From CAZXNF01 sp050741255 (GTDB lineage Bacteria > Pseudomonadota > Gammaproteobacteria > Burkholderiales > SG8-41), in NCBI GenBank assembly GCA_050741255.1, contig JBOIEQ010000079.1, positions 1 to 19,214 of the forward strand: a stretch of 19,214 nt of DNA, given 5' to 3'. Below, piece after piece: positions 7,216 to 14,166 of the stretch (the stretch's first letter is position 1; each line of letters opens with the position of its first letter). The notes beneath the pieces are model-generated. The model had not been told where the DNA came from and searched no databases. It worked only from the letters and a program-made list of their open reading frames with translations. Position numbers and translations under genes: made by a program.

Positions 7216-8520
7216 CTAGAACACGCTGATGTTGCGATCGGTCAGCAGTTGCGACAGGCGCGTATTGGCGAGCGACAGGCGATCGACCAGGATTTCCAGG
7301 AACGCGCCGTTGAAGTGGTGGCGGCACAGCTCGGAGGCCTGCGCCAGCGCCTCGGACTTGATCTCGATCATGGCCACGTCGGAGGTCGCCGTCACGCTGG
7401 CGGTCCGCTTGAACTGCTTCTTGCCGAGGTAGGCCATCTCGCCACAGCAGTCGCCGGGCTTGAGCATGTTCAGCAGTTTCTCGGCCTTGGTGACCTTCAC
7501 CTCGCCCGACACCAGGATGAAGAACGAGGTGCCGACGTCGCCCTCGTGGATCACGACCTGGCCCGGTGGGAAACGATGCCAGGTGGTGACGCGCAGCACC
7601 TCCCACAGCTCCACGTCGGTAAAGCCGTTGAAGAAGGAGAGCTTGCGCAGGGTGTCGAACTTCTCGCTGTCCGGCATCGCCTTTTCCGGCTTCTGCAGGC
7701 TGCCGAACACGTTGACGAGTTCGTGGGAGAACTCCTCCCAGGTCGGGTAGCGTTCCCGCTGTTCCTTCTTCAGCGCCTTCATCACCACGATGTCGAGCTG
7801 CGCCGGGATCTCCGGGCGCACGGACGACGGCGGCGACGGCTCCGCGTTGATGATCTGGTAGATCATGCTGTAGTTGTTGGTCGCCTGGAACGGCAGCTTG
7901 CCGGTCAGCAGCTGGTAGAGCACGACGCCGAGCGAAAAAATATCGCTCTGGTGGTTGAGCGGCTGCTCCTTCACCTGCTCCGGCGACATGTAGGCCGGCG
8001 ACCCGATGCCGGTGATCTGCGTCGTCTCGGTGGCGGAAGTGAGTGCCGCGCCGAAGTCCGAAATCTTGATGTCGCCGTCACCCTTCAGCAGGATGTTGGC
8101 GGGCTTGATGTCGCGGTGGATGACGCCCTGCTTGGCGGCGTAATCGAGCGCCTTCGAGCACTTGAAGCAGATCTCGATCACCTTCTGGATCGGCAGCAGG
8201 TTCTCGACGCGCGAATGCTGTTCGAGGGTGGTGCCCTCCACGAACTCCATGACGATGTAGCTCGCCTCCTCGTCCGCCACCGCGTCGTAGATGGTCGCGA
8301 TGTGCGGGTGCGAGAGCTTGCCGGCGAGCGAGGCCTCGGTGACGAACAGCTTGCGGTAGCGCTTGCCGTGTTCCTTGTCGCCCAGGGCCTCCTGATAAAC
8401 CACCTTCATCGCCACGCGACGATTGACGAAGGGGTCGAGCGCCTCGTAGACGATGCTCGTCGCCCCCTTGCCGATTTCGCGGACGATTTCGTATTTGCCG
8501 ATTTTCTGCGGAGTCGCCAT
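7216..8520 (-). CDS. Ser/Thr protein kinase with C-terminal cyclic-nucleotide-binding domain
   Basis: A 434-residue cytosolic Hanks-type kinase fused to a cNMP-binding domain. The kinase (about 10-275) has the Gly-rich loop GKGATSIVYEA (17-27), the ATP-binding Lys in VAMK (K39), the catalytic loop HRDIKPAN (135-142, D137), DFG (155-157) and an APE-like AYMSPEQ, so it should be active. No transmembrane segment follows. Residues about 310-425 match a cyclic-nucleotide domain, with PGQVVIHEGD, a GEMAYLG loop and a phosphate-contacting Arg in RTASVTA. This suggests gating by cAMP or cGMP, or an Eed-like regulatory fold without ligand. I chose ATG 8520 because MATPQKIGKYEIV starts just before the kinase fold; the frame's upstream extension lacks conserved features. 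It is first in a minus-strand run with tusA (59 bp) and the lipoate-ligase homologue. Confidence 0.92.
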   Translation of the reverse strand: MATPQKIGKYEIVREIGKGATSIVYEALDPFVNRRVAMKVVYQEALGDKEHGKRYRKLFVTEASLAGKLSHPHIATIYDAVADEEASYIVMEFVEGTTLEQHSRVENLLPIQKVIEICFKCSKALDYAAKQGVIHRDIKPANILLKGDGDIKISDFGAALTSATETTQITGIGSPAYMSPEQVKEQPLNHQSDIFSLGVVLYQLLTGKLPFQATNNYSMIYQIINAEPSPPSSVRPEIPAQLDIVVMKALKKEQRERYPTWEEFSHELVNVFGSLQKPEKAMPDSEKFDTLRKLSFFNGFTDVELWEVLRVTTWHRFPPGQVVIHEGDVGTSFFILVSGEVKVTKAEKLLNMLKPGDCCGEMAYLGKKQFKRTASVTATSDVAMIEIKSEALAQASELCRHHFNGAFLEILVDRLSLANTRLSQLLTDRNISVF

Positions 8521-8579
8521 CGTCTGGGGAGAGTGTCTGCCGCGGCAGGCCGCGGAACGGTTTGTTGTTCGTCGCTGAA

Positions 8580-8603
8580 GGTCAGGAATACGGTCAGGAA
8601 TAC
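8580..8603. repeat. 12-bp tandem repeat (GGTCAGGAATAC x2)
   Basis: Two perfect head-to-tail copies of GGTCAGGAATAC, followed by a third partial GGT, lie 60-83 bp upstream of the kinase start. With about one helical turn per copy they could present a regulator site on one face of the DNA, or be a simple slippage duplication. Confidence 0.7.
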
Positions 8604-8641
8604 GGTGAAAGGCGCGGTGAACGGCGGGCAATCCTCACTAG

Positions 8642-8674
8642 CCGACGATATCCGACGATTTCCGTTTAATCGTC
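8642..8674. repeat. Phased CCGACGAT repeats and a GACGATT/AATCGTC inverted repeat
   Basis: CCGACGAT occurs at 8642-8649 and 8652-8659 with a 10-bp period. The second copy also forms a 7-bp inverted repeat, GACGATT (8654-8660) with AATCGTC (8668-8674), around a 7-bp spacer. The position midway between two divergent genes fits an operator, but no named regulator can be assigned. Confidence 0.5.
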
Positions 8675-8722
8675 AACACTTTATCACAGGCCGTCCGGCG
8701 CGGCGTCGGACCGCCCCGGGTT

Positions 8723-8752
8723 TTGACGGCCTCGGTGGGGCGCGGCTACACT
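8723..8752 (+). promoter_or_regulatory. Candidate sigma-70 promoter of chrA
   Basis: TTGACG (8723-8728, five of six consensus bases) and TACACT (8747-8752, four of six) are separated by 18 bp, pointing toward chrA. The start point would be near 8759, giving a leader of about 100 nt that includes the hairpin at 8794-8813. Confidence 0.5.
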
Positions 8753-8793
8753 CCCCCTGTCACCGCGGGGAACCGGCAGACTCCCCGCCGCCA

Positions 8794-8813
8794 GACGCCG
8801 CTTGCGCGGCGTC
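8794..8813 (+). other. Hairpin in the chrA leader
   Basis: Arms GACGCCGC and GCGGCGTC pair perfectly over 8 bp around the tetraloop TTGC. It lies between the candidate promoter and the chrA ribosome-binding site and is not followed by a T-run, so it is not a terminator. It may stabilise or regulate the mRNA, or be incidental in GC-rich DNA. Confidence 0.45.
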
Positions 8814-8849
8814 CAAGCTCTGCTCCGCACCGGTCCGCCGCGGCCGCAC

Positions 8850-8854
8850 AGGAG
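8850..8854 (+). promoter_or_regulatory. Ribosome-binding site that fixes the chrA start
   Basis: AGGAG lies 5 nt before ATG 8860. The same reading frame is open for more than 1.5 kb upstream, antisense to the kinase, so this site decides the true start of chrA. Confidence 0.75.
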
Positions 8855-8859
8855 CACGC

Positions 8860-10290
8860 ATGGAAACACCGCAGAGCAAAACCGATCAGTCCTCCAGCCC
8901 CCCCACCGACCGGCCCGGCGCCGGTGCCGCGGAGGGAGCCGCCCCCGCACCAGTGCGCTTCAGCGAAGCGTTCTGGTACTGGCTCAAGCTCGGCTGCATC
9001 AGCTTCGGCGGCCCCGCCGGCCAGATCGCGATCATGCACCACGACCTGGTCGAGAAAAAGCGCTGGCTGTCCGAGCGCCGCTTCCTGCACGCGCTGAACT
9101 ACTGCATGGTGCTGCCCGGCCCGGAGGCCCAGCAGCTCGCCACCTACATCGGCTGGATGATGCACCGAACGTGGGGCGGCCTCATCGCCGGCGGCCTGTT
9201 CGTGCTGCCCTCGCTCGCGCTGCTGATCGCGCTGTCCTGGATCTATCTCGCGTACGGACACGTGCCCGCGGTCGCCGGCGTGCTCTATGGGCTCAAGCCG
9301 GCGGTCACGGCGATCGTGCTGTTCGCCGCGTGGCGCATCGGTTCGCGCGCGCTGAAGAACGCCTGGCTGTGGGGCATCGCCGCGGCGGCCTTCATCGCCA
9401 TTTTCGCGCTGGACCTCCCGTTCCCGCTGATCGTCATCGGCGCCGGTCTCCTCGGCCACCTCGGCGGGCGGTTCGCGCCCCGTTATTTCGCGCCCGGCGG
9501 CGGCCACGGCAAGGGCGACAAACACTATGGCCGCGCGCTGATCGACGACGACACCCCGCCGCCCGCGCATGCGCGCTTCTCCTGGGGCCGCATGGTCCGC
9601 GTCGTCGCGGTCTGCCTGCTGCTGTGGGGAATCGCGCTCGGCGCGCTGTGCGCCGCGTTCGGCTGGCAGCATACGCTCACGCAGATGGGCTGGTTCTTCA
9701 CCAAGGCGGCACTGCTGACCTTCGGCGGCGCCTACGCGGTGCTGCCGTACGTCTACCAGGGCGCCGTCGAACAGCACCACTGGCTGACCGCGACCCAGAT
9801 GATCGACGGCCTGGCGCTCGGCGAGACGACGCCGGGACCGCTGATCATGGTGGTGGCTTTCGTCGGCTTCGTCGGCGGCTGGACGCACGCGCTGTTCGGT
9901 ACCGACGCCCTGTTCGCGGCCGGCGCGGCGGCGGCCATCGTGGTGACGTGGTTCACCTTCCTGCCGAGTTTTCTGTTCATCCTCGCCGGCGCGCCGTTCA
10001 TCGAGTCCACGCATGGCGAGCTGCGGTTCACGGCCCCGTTGACCGGCATCACCGCCGCCGTGGTCGGCGTCATCGTGAACCTGGCGGTGTTCTTCGCCTG
10101 GCATGTGCTGTGGCCCCAGGCCTCCACGGCAGCACCATTCGCGGGTCCGTTCGACTGGGTGTCGCTCGCCATCGGCGCGGTCGCGACCGTGGCGCTCTTC
10201 CGCTACCAGACCGGCGTCATTCCCCTGCTGCTGGCCTGCGGCGCGGCGGGCCTCGCGGCACGCAGCCTGTGGCCTGCGCTGGCGCCCTGA
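8860..10290 (+). CDS. chrA: Chromate transporter, two-domain ChrA
   Basis: An inner-membrane protein of the CHR superfamily that expels chromate from the cytoplasm; some members act on other anions or have untested substrates. It has 476 residues, the length of the long-chain, two-domain form. The N-terminal half has KLGCISFGGPAGQIA (FGG at 49-51) and PGP at 86-88. The C-terminal half repeats these as KAALLTFGGAYAVLPYV (FGG at 288-290) and PGP at 325-327, so both halves keep their signatures. A His/Gly/Asp-rich hydrophilic linker (about 205-240) joins them. The start is fixed by AGGAG 5 nt upstream. No ChrB regulator or other metal-resistance gene is adjacent. It ends 13 bp from the convergent M48 protease gene. 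Confidence 0.93.
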   Translation: METPQSKTDQSSSPPTDRPGAGAAEGAAPAPVRFSEAFWYWLKLGCISFGGPAGQIAIMHHDLVEKKRWLSERRFLHALNYCMVLPGPEAQQLATYIGWMMHRTWGGLIAGGLFVLPSLALLIALSWIYLAYGHVPAVAGVLYGLKPAVTAIVLFAAWRIGSRALKNAWLWGIAAAAFIAIFALDLPFPLIVIGAGLLGHLGGRFAPRYFAPGGGHGKGDKHYGRALIDDDTPPPAHARFSWGRMVRVVAVCLLLWGIALGALCAAFGWQHTLTQMGWFFTKAALLTFGGAYAVLPYVYQGAVEQHHWLTATQMIDGLALGETTPGPLIMVVAFVGFVGGWTHALFGTDALFAAGAAAAIVVTWFTFLPSFLFILAGAPFIESTHGELRFTAPLTGITAAVVGVIVNLAVFFAWHVLWPQASTAAPFAGPFDWVSLAIGAVATVALFRYQTGVIPLLLACGAAGLAARSLWPALAP

Positions 10291-10303
10291 CGCGGCGCGT
10301 CGC

Positions 10304-11734
10304 TCAGCGCTCTTTCTTCGTCTGTTCCTCAAGCCGGCGCAACTCGCGCAGCCGGGACTCGATGATCGACAGTTCCTGGAAGCTCGCGTCGCCCGCCTTC
10401 TGCGCGATCGTCAACTGCTCGACCGCGGCGCGCGGATTGCCCATGCGCAGGTAGCCCTCGGCCAGCGCCTGGTGCGACAGGGCGGTGCGTTTCAATTCGG
10501 CGTATGCCTTCGCGCGGGAGAAATACATCTGGTAGTCGTCGCTCACCCGCTGGCGCGCCTCGATGACTTTCAGCGCTTCGCCCGCATCACCGGTCCGCAG
10601 CAGCGCGTCGATATAACCGTAAGTCAGCCCGCGGTTGTTGGGAAAGCGCGCAAGCGCCTCCCGGTAGATCGCGAGCGCGCGCGGCGCCTCGTTCACCGCC
10701 AGCGCGATGCGCGCCGACAGGGTCGCGATCATCGGATGGGACGGCGCGATCTTGACGAGCTGCGCCAGCTCCGCCTGCGCCCGCGCGTACTGCTTGCCCA
10801 TGTACAGCGCCTCGGTCAGCCCGTAGCGGGTGGCGGTTTCGCTCAGGAACTTGCGCGCCTTCAGGCTTTCCTCGAAGAACTGCACGGCCTCGCGCGGTGA
10901 ATCGGTCAGCACGCGCAGCTTCGCGCGCACCAGCAGGAACTCGAGCGAGTCCGGCACCTGCCGGTACTTCAACTGGTCCGCCCGGCCCTGCATGTCCGCC
11001 ATGCGCTCGTAGGTCAGTGGGTGGGTGCGCAGGTAGGCGGGCGCGGCCCCAGTGTCCACGATGCGGGTCGCCTTCTGCAGGCGCTCGAAGAACGCCGGCA
11101 TCGCCTGCGGATCGAAGCCGGCGCCGTCCAGAATCTGGATGCCGACGCGATCGGCCTCGCGCTCATTGTCGCGCGTGAAATTGAGCTGCGACTGGATCGC
11201 CCCGGCCTGCGCGCCCACAATCGCCGCGGAGGCGAGCTCGGGGTTGGAGCGCGCCGCCAGCACCGCCAGCGCCAGCGCGGCGATCGTCAGCACGCTGTTG
11301 TCCTTCTGGCGCGCGATCTGGCGCGCGATGTGGCGCTGCACGACGTGGCCAACTTCATGTCCCACTACCGCCGCCAGCTCGGACTCGCTCTGCGAGGCGA
11401 GAAACAACCCGGTATGCACGCCGATGAAACCGCCGGGCAGCGCGAAGGCGTTGACGCTCGGGTCGCGGATCAGGAAAAAATCGAACGCCTGGCGCGCATC
11501 CGCGCTCACCGACACCAGCTTGTAGCCCAGGCTGTTGAGGTAGTCGGTGGCCTCCGCATCGTCGAGGTACGCGGGATCCGCCCGGATCTCGCGCATGATC
11601 GCCTCGCCGATGCGGCGCTCGTCGCGCGGGGTGACATCGGCCTGTGCGACATCGCCCAGGTCGGGCAGGGTTTGCGCAAGCGCCAGGGGGGCCGCCAGCA
11701 AGGCCGCGAGCAACGCGCGGAGTGCGGATTTCAT
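10304..11734 (-). CDS. bepA: Exported M48 metalloprotease with TPRs, BepA-like
   Basis: A periplasmic zinc protease resembling BepA (YfgC), which degrades or chaperones misassembled outer-membrane proteins such as LptD. The 476-residue product begins with a clear Sec signal peptide (MKSALRALLAALLAAPLALA, cleavage near 20), which also decides the start against an 18-codon upstream extension. The zinc site is HEVGH (126-130), with Glu191 in NEREAD as third ligand. H238 in THPLTYER corresponds to the His that gates the BepA active site. From about 250 onward there are several TPR-like helical repeats for client binding. It is divergent from moaC across about 100 bp. The gene symbol is by analogy; betaproteobacterial members are usually annotated only as M48 family proteases. 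Confidence 0.9.
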   Translation of the reverse strand: MKSALRALLAALLAAPLALAQTLPDLGDVAQADVTPRDERRIGEAIMREIRADPAYLDDAEATDYLNSLGYKLVSVSADARQAFDFFLIRDPSVNAFALPGGFIGVHTGLFLASQSESELAAVVGHEVGHVVQRHIARQIARQKDNSVLTIAALALAVLAARSNPELASAAIVGAQAGAIQSQLNFTRDNEREADRVGIQILDGAGFDPQAMPAFFERLQKATRIVDTGAAPAYLRTHPLTYERMADMQGRADQLKYRQVPDSLEFLLVRAKLRVLTDSPREAVQFFEESLKARKFLSETATRYGLTEALYMGKQYARAQAELAQLVKIAPSHPMIATLSARIALAVNEAPRALAIYREALARFPNNRGLTYGYIDALLRTGDAGEALKVIEARQRVSDDYQMYFSRAKAYAELKRTALSHQALAEGYLRMGNPRAAVEQLTIAQKAGDASFQELSIIESRLRELRRLEEQTKKER

Positions 11735-11736
11735 GG

Positions 11737-11745
11737 TGCTATGAT
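11737..11745 (+). promoter_or_regulatory. Candidate extended -10 promoter of moaC
   Basis: TGCTATGAT reads as an extended -10 (TGn plus TATGAT, five of six consensus bases). It would start transcription near 11752 and give moaC a leader of about 84 nt. No convincing -35 was found, as is common for extended -10 promoters. The site abuts the start codon of the divergent M48 gene. Confidence 0.4.
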
Positions 11746-11835
11746 ACCTGCGGCCTGTCGGCGGTTCCCGCGCATGGCCGACTCCCGGCAACCTGTTCCG
11801 CCCCCTCTTTTTCCGTCCTCATTCCCCCGCCTCCC

Positions 11836-12327
11836 ATGCCCGCCGCGCGCCGCGCCCTCACCCATTTCGACGCCGGCGGCCGCGCTCACATGGTCGATGT
11901 CGGCGGCAAGGACGAAACCCGGCGCGTGGCGATCGCGCGCGGGCGCATCACGATGCGCCGCGCCACGCTGCTCCAGGTGCTGGCGGGCGGCGCGAAGAAG
12001 GGCGATGTGCTGGGTGTGGCGCGGCTCGCCGCGATCCAGGGCGCGAAGCGCACGCCGGAGCTGATTCCGCTCGCGCACCCGCTCGCGCTGACCCGTGTCA
12101 CCGCTGAATTCACCACGACGCGCAGCCGCCCCGCCGTCGTCTGCACCGTCACGGCGGAAACGGTCGGCCGCACGGGCGTCGAGATGGAAGCGCTGACCGC
12201 CTGCGCCGTCGGCCTGCTGACCGTCTACGACATGCTGAAAGCCATGGACCGGGGCATGCGCATCGAACGCGTCGAACTGGTCGAGAAATCCGGCGGTCGG
12301 TCGGGGCGCTGGCGCCGCGCGCGCTGA
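11836..12327 (+). CDS. moaC: Cyclic pyranopterin monophosphate synthase
   Basis: MoaC converts the MoaA product (3',8-cyclo-GTP) to cyclic pyranopterin monophosphate in molybdenum-cofactor synthesis. The 163-residue protein is complete: HFDAGGRAHMVDVGGK near the N-terminus, KKGDVLGVARLAAIQGAK (54-71), the HPL motif with H81 (usually CHPL, here AHPL), VEMEALTACAVGLLTVYDMLKA with D132 and K135, and the ending ELVEKSGGRSGRW. H81, D132, K135 and K55 align with the catalytic residues of the E. coli enzyme. ATG 11836 starts the family homology; the longer frame upstream overlaps the M48 leader. There is no Shine-Dalgarno, and the leader is pyrimidine-rich. No other moa or moe gene is in the window; soxYZ follows 71 bp downstream. 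Confidence 0.96.
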   Translation: MPAARRALTHFDAGGRAHMVDVGGKDETRRVAIARGRITMRRATLLQVLAGGAKKGDVLGVARLAAIQGAKRTPELIPLAHPLALTRVTAEFTTTRSRPAVVCTVTAETVGRTGVEMEALTACAVGLLTVYDMLKAMDRGMRIERVELVEKSGGRSGRWRRAR

Positions 12328-12398
12328 GCAGTGGACAGGACATCGCCGGTTTTGGCAGTATCGCCGCCTCCGCCGCCCGCACCGACCCGCCTGCCGAC

Positions 12399-12878
12399 AT
12401 GACCCGCATGCAGACCACCCGCCGCCGTACGCTCCGCGCGCTTGGCCTGGGGTTCGCCTGGCTCGCCAGCGCCGGCGCCGGCCTGCTGCGGACCGGTCAG
12501 GCGCTCGCGGCGACCTGGAACAAGCAGGGATTCGAGGCGAAGTCGGTTGCCGAGGTGCTGAAGAACCTCGGCGCCGCGCCGCTGACCGAAAGCCGGGACA
12601 TCCTCATCACCGCGCCCGACATCGCCGAGAACGGCGCCGAAGTGCCGGTCACTGTGACGAGCCGCATTGCGAACACGCGATCCCTCTCGCTCATCGCCGA
12701 GAAAAATCCCTTCCCGCTCGTCGCCACCTTCGACTTCGAAGCGGGGATTGAAGCCACCGTATCGATCCGCATCAAGATGGCGGAGAGCTCCCGCCTGCGG
12801 TGCGTGGTCCGTGCCGACGGGCGCTTTTTCACCGCCGCGCGCGAAATCAAGGTCACGCTCGGCGGCTGCGGCGTCTGA
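12399..12878 (+). CDS. soxY: Sulfur carrier protein SoxY
   Basis: SoxY carries thiosulfate-derived sulfur on a cysteine at the tip of a flexible C-terminal arm, in the periplasm as a SoxYZ heterodimer. The 159-residue precursor has a twin-arginine signal (TRRRTLRALG, 7-16, then a hydrophobic stretch and likely cleavage around ALA-A at 37/38), as expected for SoxY, which drags SoxZ through the Tat system. The carrier Cys157 lies in the final residues GGCGV. The consensus end is GGCGG, so the last residue is changed while the cysteine position is kept. A second ATG at 12408 (MQTTRRRT) is an equally good start. No Shine-Dalgarno is visible for either. It is followed by soxZ after 21 bp. No SoxXA, SoxB or SoxCD gene is in the window. 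Confidence 0.92.
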   Translation: MTRMQTTRRRTLRALGLGFAWLASAGAGLLRTGQALAATWNKQGFEAKSVAEVLKNLGAAPLTESRDILITAPDIAENGAEVPVTVTSRIANTRSLSLIAEKNPFPLVATFDFEAGIEATVSIRIKMAESSRLRCVVRADGRFFTAAREIKVTLGGCGV

Positions 12879-12899
12879 CCGGGCTGCAAACAATCTCCC

Positions 12900-13217
12900 A
12901 TGAGCGAACCGATCCGCCTGCGCGCCGTCCTCCAGGGCGATGTGGCCGACGTGCGCATCCGCATGGCCCATCCGATGGAGACCGGGCAGCGCCGGGATGC
13001 CAAGGGCGTGCTGGTACCCGTGCACTTCATCCAGACGGTGCTCGTGCAGCACAACGGCCGGACCGTGCTCGATGCGCAATGGAGCCAGGCGGTGGCGAGC
13101 AACCCGCTGCTGGGCCTGCGCGTGCGCGGGGCGAAAACCGGCGATCGCATCAGCGTCTCCTGGACCGACAATCACGGCGAGAAGCGCAGTGACGAAACGA
13201 CGGTACTCGCCGGCTGA
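12900..13217 (+). CDS. soxZ: Thiosulfate-oxidation partner protein SoxZ
   Basis: SoxZ is the structural partner of SoxY in the periplasmic sulfur-carrier heterodimer. The 105-residue product is of normal length and shows the family pattern: PIRLRA at the start, VRIRMAHPMETGQRRD (17-32), VPVHFIQTVLVQHNG, a central NPLLGLRVRGAKTGDRISVSW, and an ending DETTVLAG. The conserved HPMETG segment is intact. It has no signal peptide of its own, consistent with hitch-hiking export with SoxY. ATG 12900 is 21 bp after soxY, and the two are clearly one unit. A methyltransferase gene on the same strand starts 51 bp later, with no terminator seen between. Confidence 0.94.
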   Translation: MSEPIRLRAVLQGDVADVRIRMAHPMETGQRRDAKGVLVPVHFIQTVLVQHNGRTVLDAQWSQAVASNPLLGLRVRGAKTGDRISVSWTDNHGEKRSDETTVLAG

Positions 13218-13268
13218 GCGCCGGCCCGGAACGGCGGCGGGCGGTCGCGGCGAACGGCCCGGCACCCC

Positions 13269-14156
13269 GTGACGGACGCGCGCACCGACGGCAAGACGCT
13301 CTCGCTCGCGCACGCGGCGGAGGTCGCGGAAAGCCATTTTCAGGCCGGCAACTGGCAGGGCGCCGAATTCATTTTCACCCAACTCGCGCAGGCGTTGCCG
13401 GCGATCACCCATTCTCACGCGCGCGTGATCGAGCGCCTCGAGCGCCTCGACGATGCGCTGGCCGCCTATGCGCGCTGGCTCGCACTCGGCCAGGAACCCC
13501 TGCCCGCGGCCTTCGACGCGGACTACCTGGCCGCCCTGCGCGACACCCGCAACCCGATCCTGCCCCTGCCGCGCCGCCGCCGCTTCAGCCGCCTGGGCGA
13601 ACTGTTCACGGAGGCGTCCGGCGTGGACGGCGCGGTTGCCGAGTGCGGCTGTTTCCGCGGACTGTCGGCGTATTTCCTGTGCGCCCAGGAACGGCGCCGC
13701 ACGCCCGGCTACGACGGCAAGGATTTTTTCCGCTTCGATTCGTTCGCGGGACTGAGCCTGCCGACGGAAGAGGATCGGATCGCCGACGATCTGGAAAACG
13801 CGGACGCCCTGCGCCGCATGAGCCATCCCGGCGCCTTCGCCGCATCGCTGGCCGACGTGCGCGAACACCTGCGGGATTTCCCTGGCGTCACCCTGCATCC
13901 GGGCTGGATACCGGATGCGTTCGAGGGTTTGCCCGAACGGCATTACCGGTTCGTCAATCTCGACGTCGACCTTTTCGAGCCGACGCACGAAAGCCTGGAA
14001 TATTTTTACCCCCGTCTGGCGCCGGGCGGGCTGATCGTCAGCGACGATTACTCGTGGCCCGGGGCGCGTCGCGCGCGGGAGGACTACGCGGCCCGCGTCG
14101 CGGCGCCGCTGGAAACCACGCCGCTCGGGCAGGCGATATTGCGCAAATCACGCTGA
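13269..14156 (+). CDS. TylF/MycF-type SAM-dependent methyltransferase homologue
   Basis: A 295-residue protein related to TylF/MycF-type O-methyltransferases, which methylate sugar hydroxyls in macrolides and surface glycans. Visible motifs are AECGCFRGLSA (124-134, the SAM-binding loop), FRFDSFAGLSLP (154-165), VNLDVDLFEPT (229-239, acidic metal-binding strand) and VSDDYSWPG (257-265). An N-terminal extension of about 100 residues looks like two or three TPR-like helices (HFQAGNWQGAEFIFTQLAQALP). The start is GTG 13269, with only a weak Shine-Dalgarno. It follows soxZ by 51 bp but has no obvious functional link to it. It converges on the pilin genes and resembles the gene at 15471, so a surface-glycan or pilin-modification role is an inference. 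The substrate is unknown. Confidence 0.82.
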   Translation: MTDARTDGKTLSLAHAAEVAESHFQAGNWQGAEFIFTQLAQALPAITHSHARVIERLERLDDALAAYARWLALGQEPLPAAFDADYLAALRDTRNPILPLPRRRRFSRLGELFTEASGVDGAVAECGCFRGLSAYFLCAQERRRTPGYDGKDFFRFDSFAGLSLPTEEDRIADDLENADALRRMSHPGAFAASLADVREHLRDFPGVTLHPGWIPDAFEGLPERHYRFVNLDVDLFEPTHESLEYFYPRLAPGGLIVSDDYSWPGARRAREDYAARVAAPLETTPLGQAILRKSR

Positions 14157-14166
14157 ACACCAGCGC

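Larger units (their letters stand above)
8521..8859. other. Divergent intergenic region between the kinase and chrA
   Basis: This 339-bp spacer carries no convincing gene. From left to right it holds: a CCGCGGC-AG-GCCGCGG inverted repeat in the kinase leader (8540-8555); a 12-bp tandem repeat (8580-8603); two phased CCGACGAT repeats overlapping a 7-bp inverted repeat (8642-8674); a sigma-70-like promoter facing chrA (8723-8752); and an 8-bp-stem hairpin in the chrA leader (8794-8813). Base composition dips around 8560-8690, as expected of a control region. No promoter for the kinase could be assigned with confidence. Confidence 0.6.

Noticed and set aside
7157..7606. Upstream extension of the tusA frame
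   Set aside because: It overlaps the kinase C-terminus; TusA homology and a good ribosome-binding site mark ATG 7156 as the start.
8580..8603. Possible CRISPR or iteron origin from the tandem repeat
   Set aside because: There are only two 12-bp copies with no spacers, no cas genes and no replication initiator nearby.
8671..8690. Half of a CRP-like site (TGTGA on the minus strand) near the cNMP-domain kinase
   Set aside because: The matching TCACA half is missing at the required spacing, so it is not a supportable CRP operator.
7249..8859. Upstream extension of the chrA frame across the kinase gene
   Set aside because: The extension is antisense to a well-supported kinase; chrA has its own Shine-Dalgarno and homology begins after ATG 8860.
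12225..13988. A 587-codon open frame on the minus strand
   Set aside because: It lies antisense to soxY, soxZ and the methyltransferase gene, all of which have clear family motifs; the antisense product is low-complexity.
14151..14165. CGCTG-N5-CAGCG structure between the convergent methyltransferase and pilin genes
   Set aside because: The stem is only 5 bp and has no T-run on either strand, too weak to call a bidirectional terminator.
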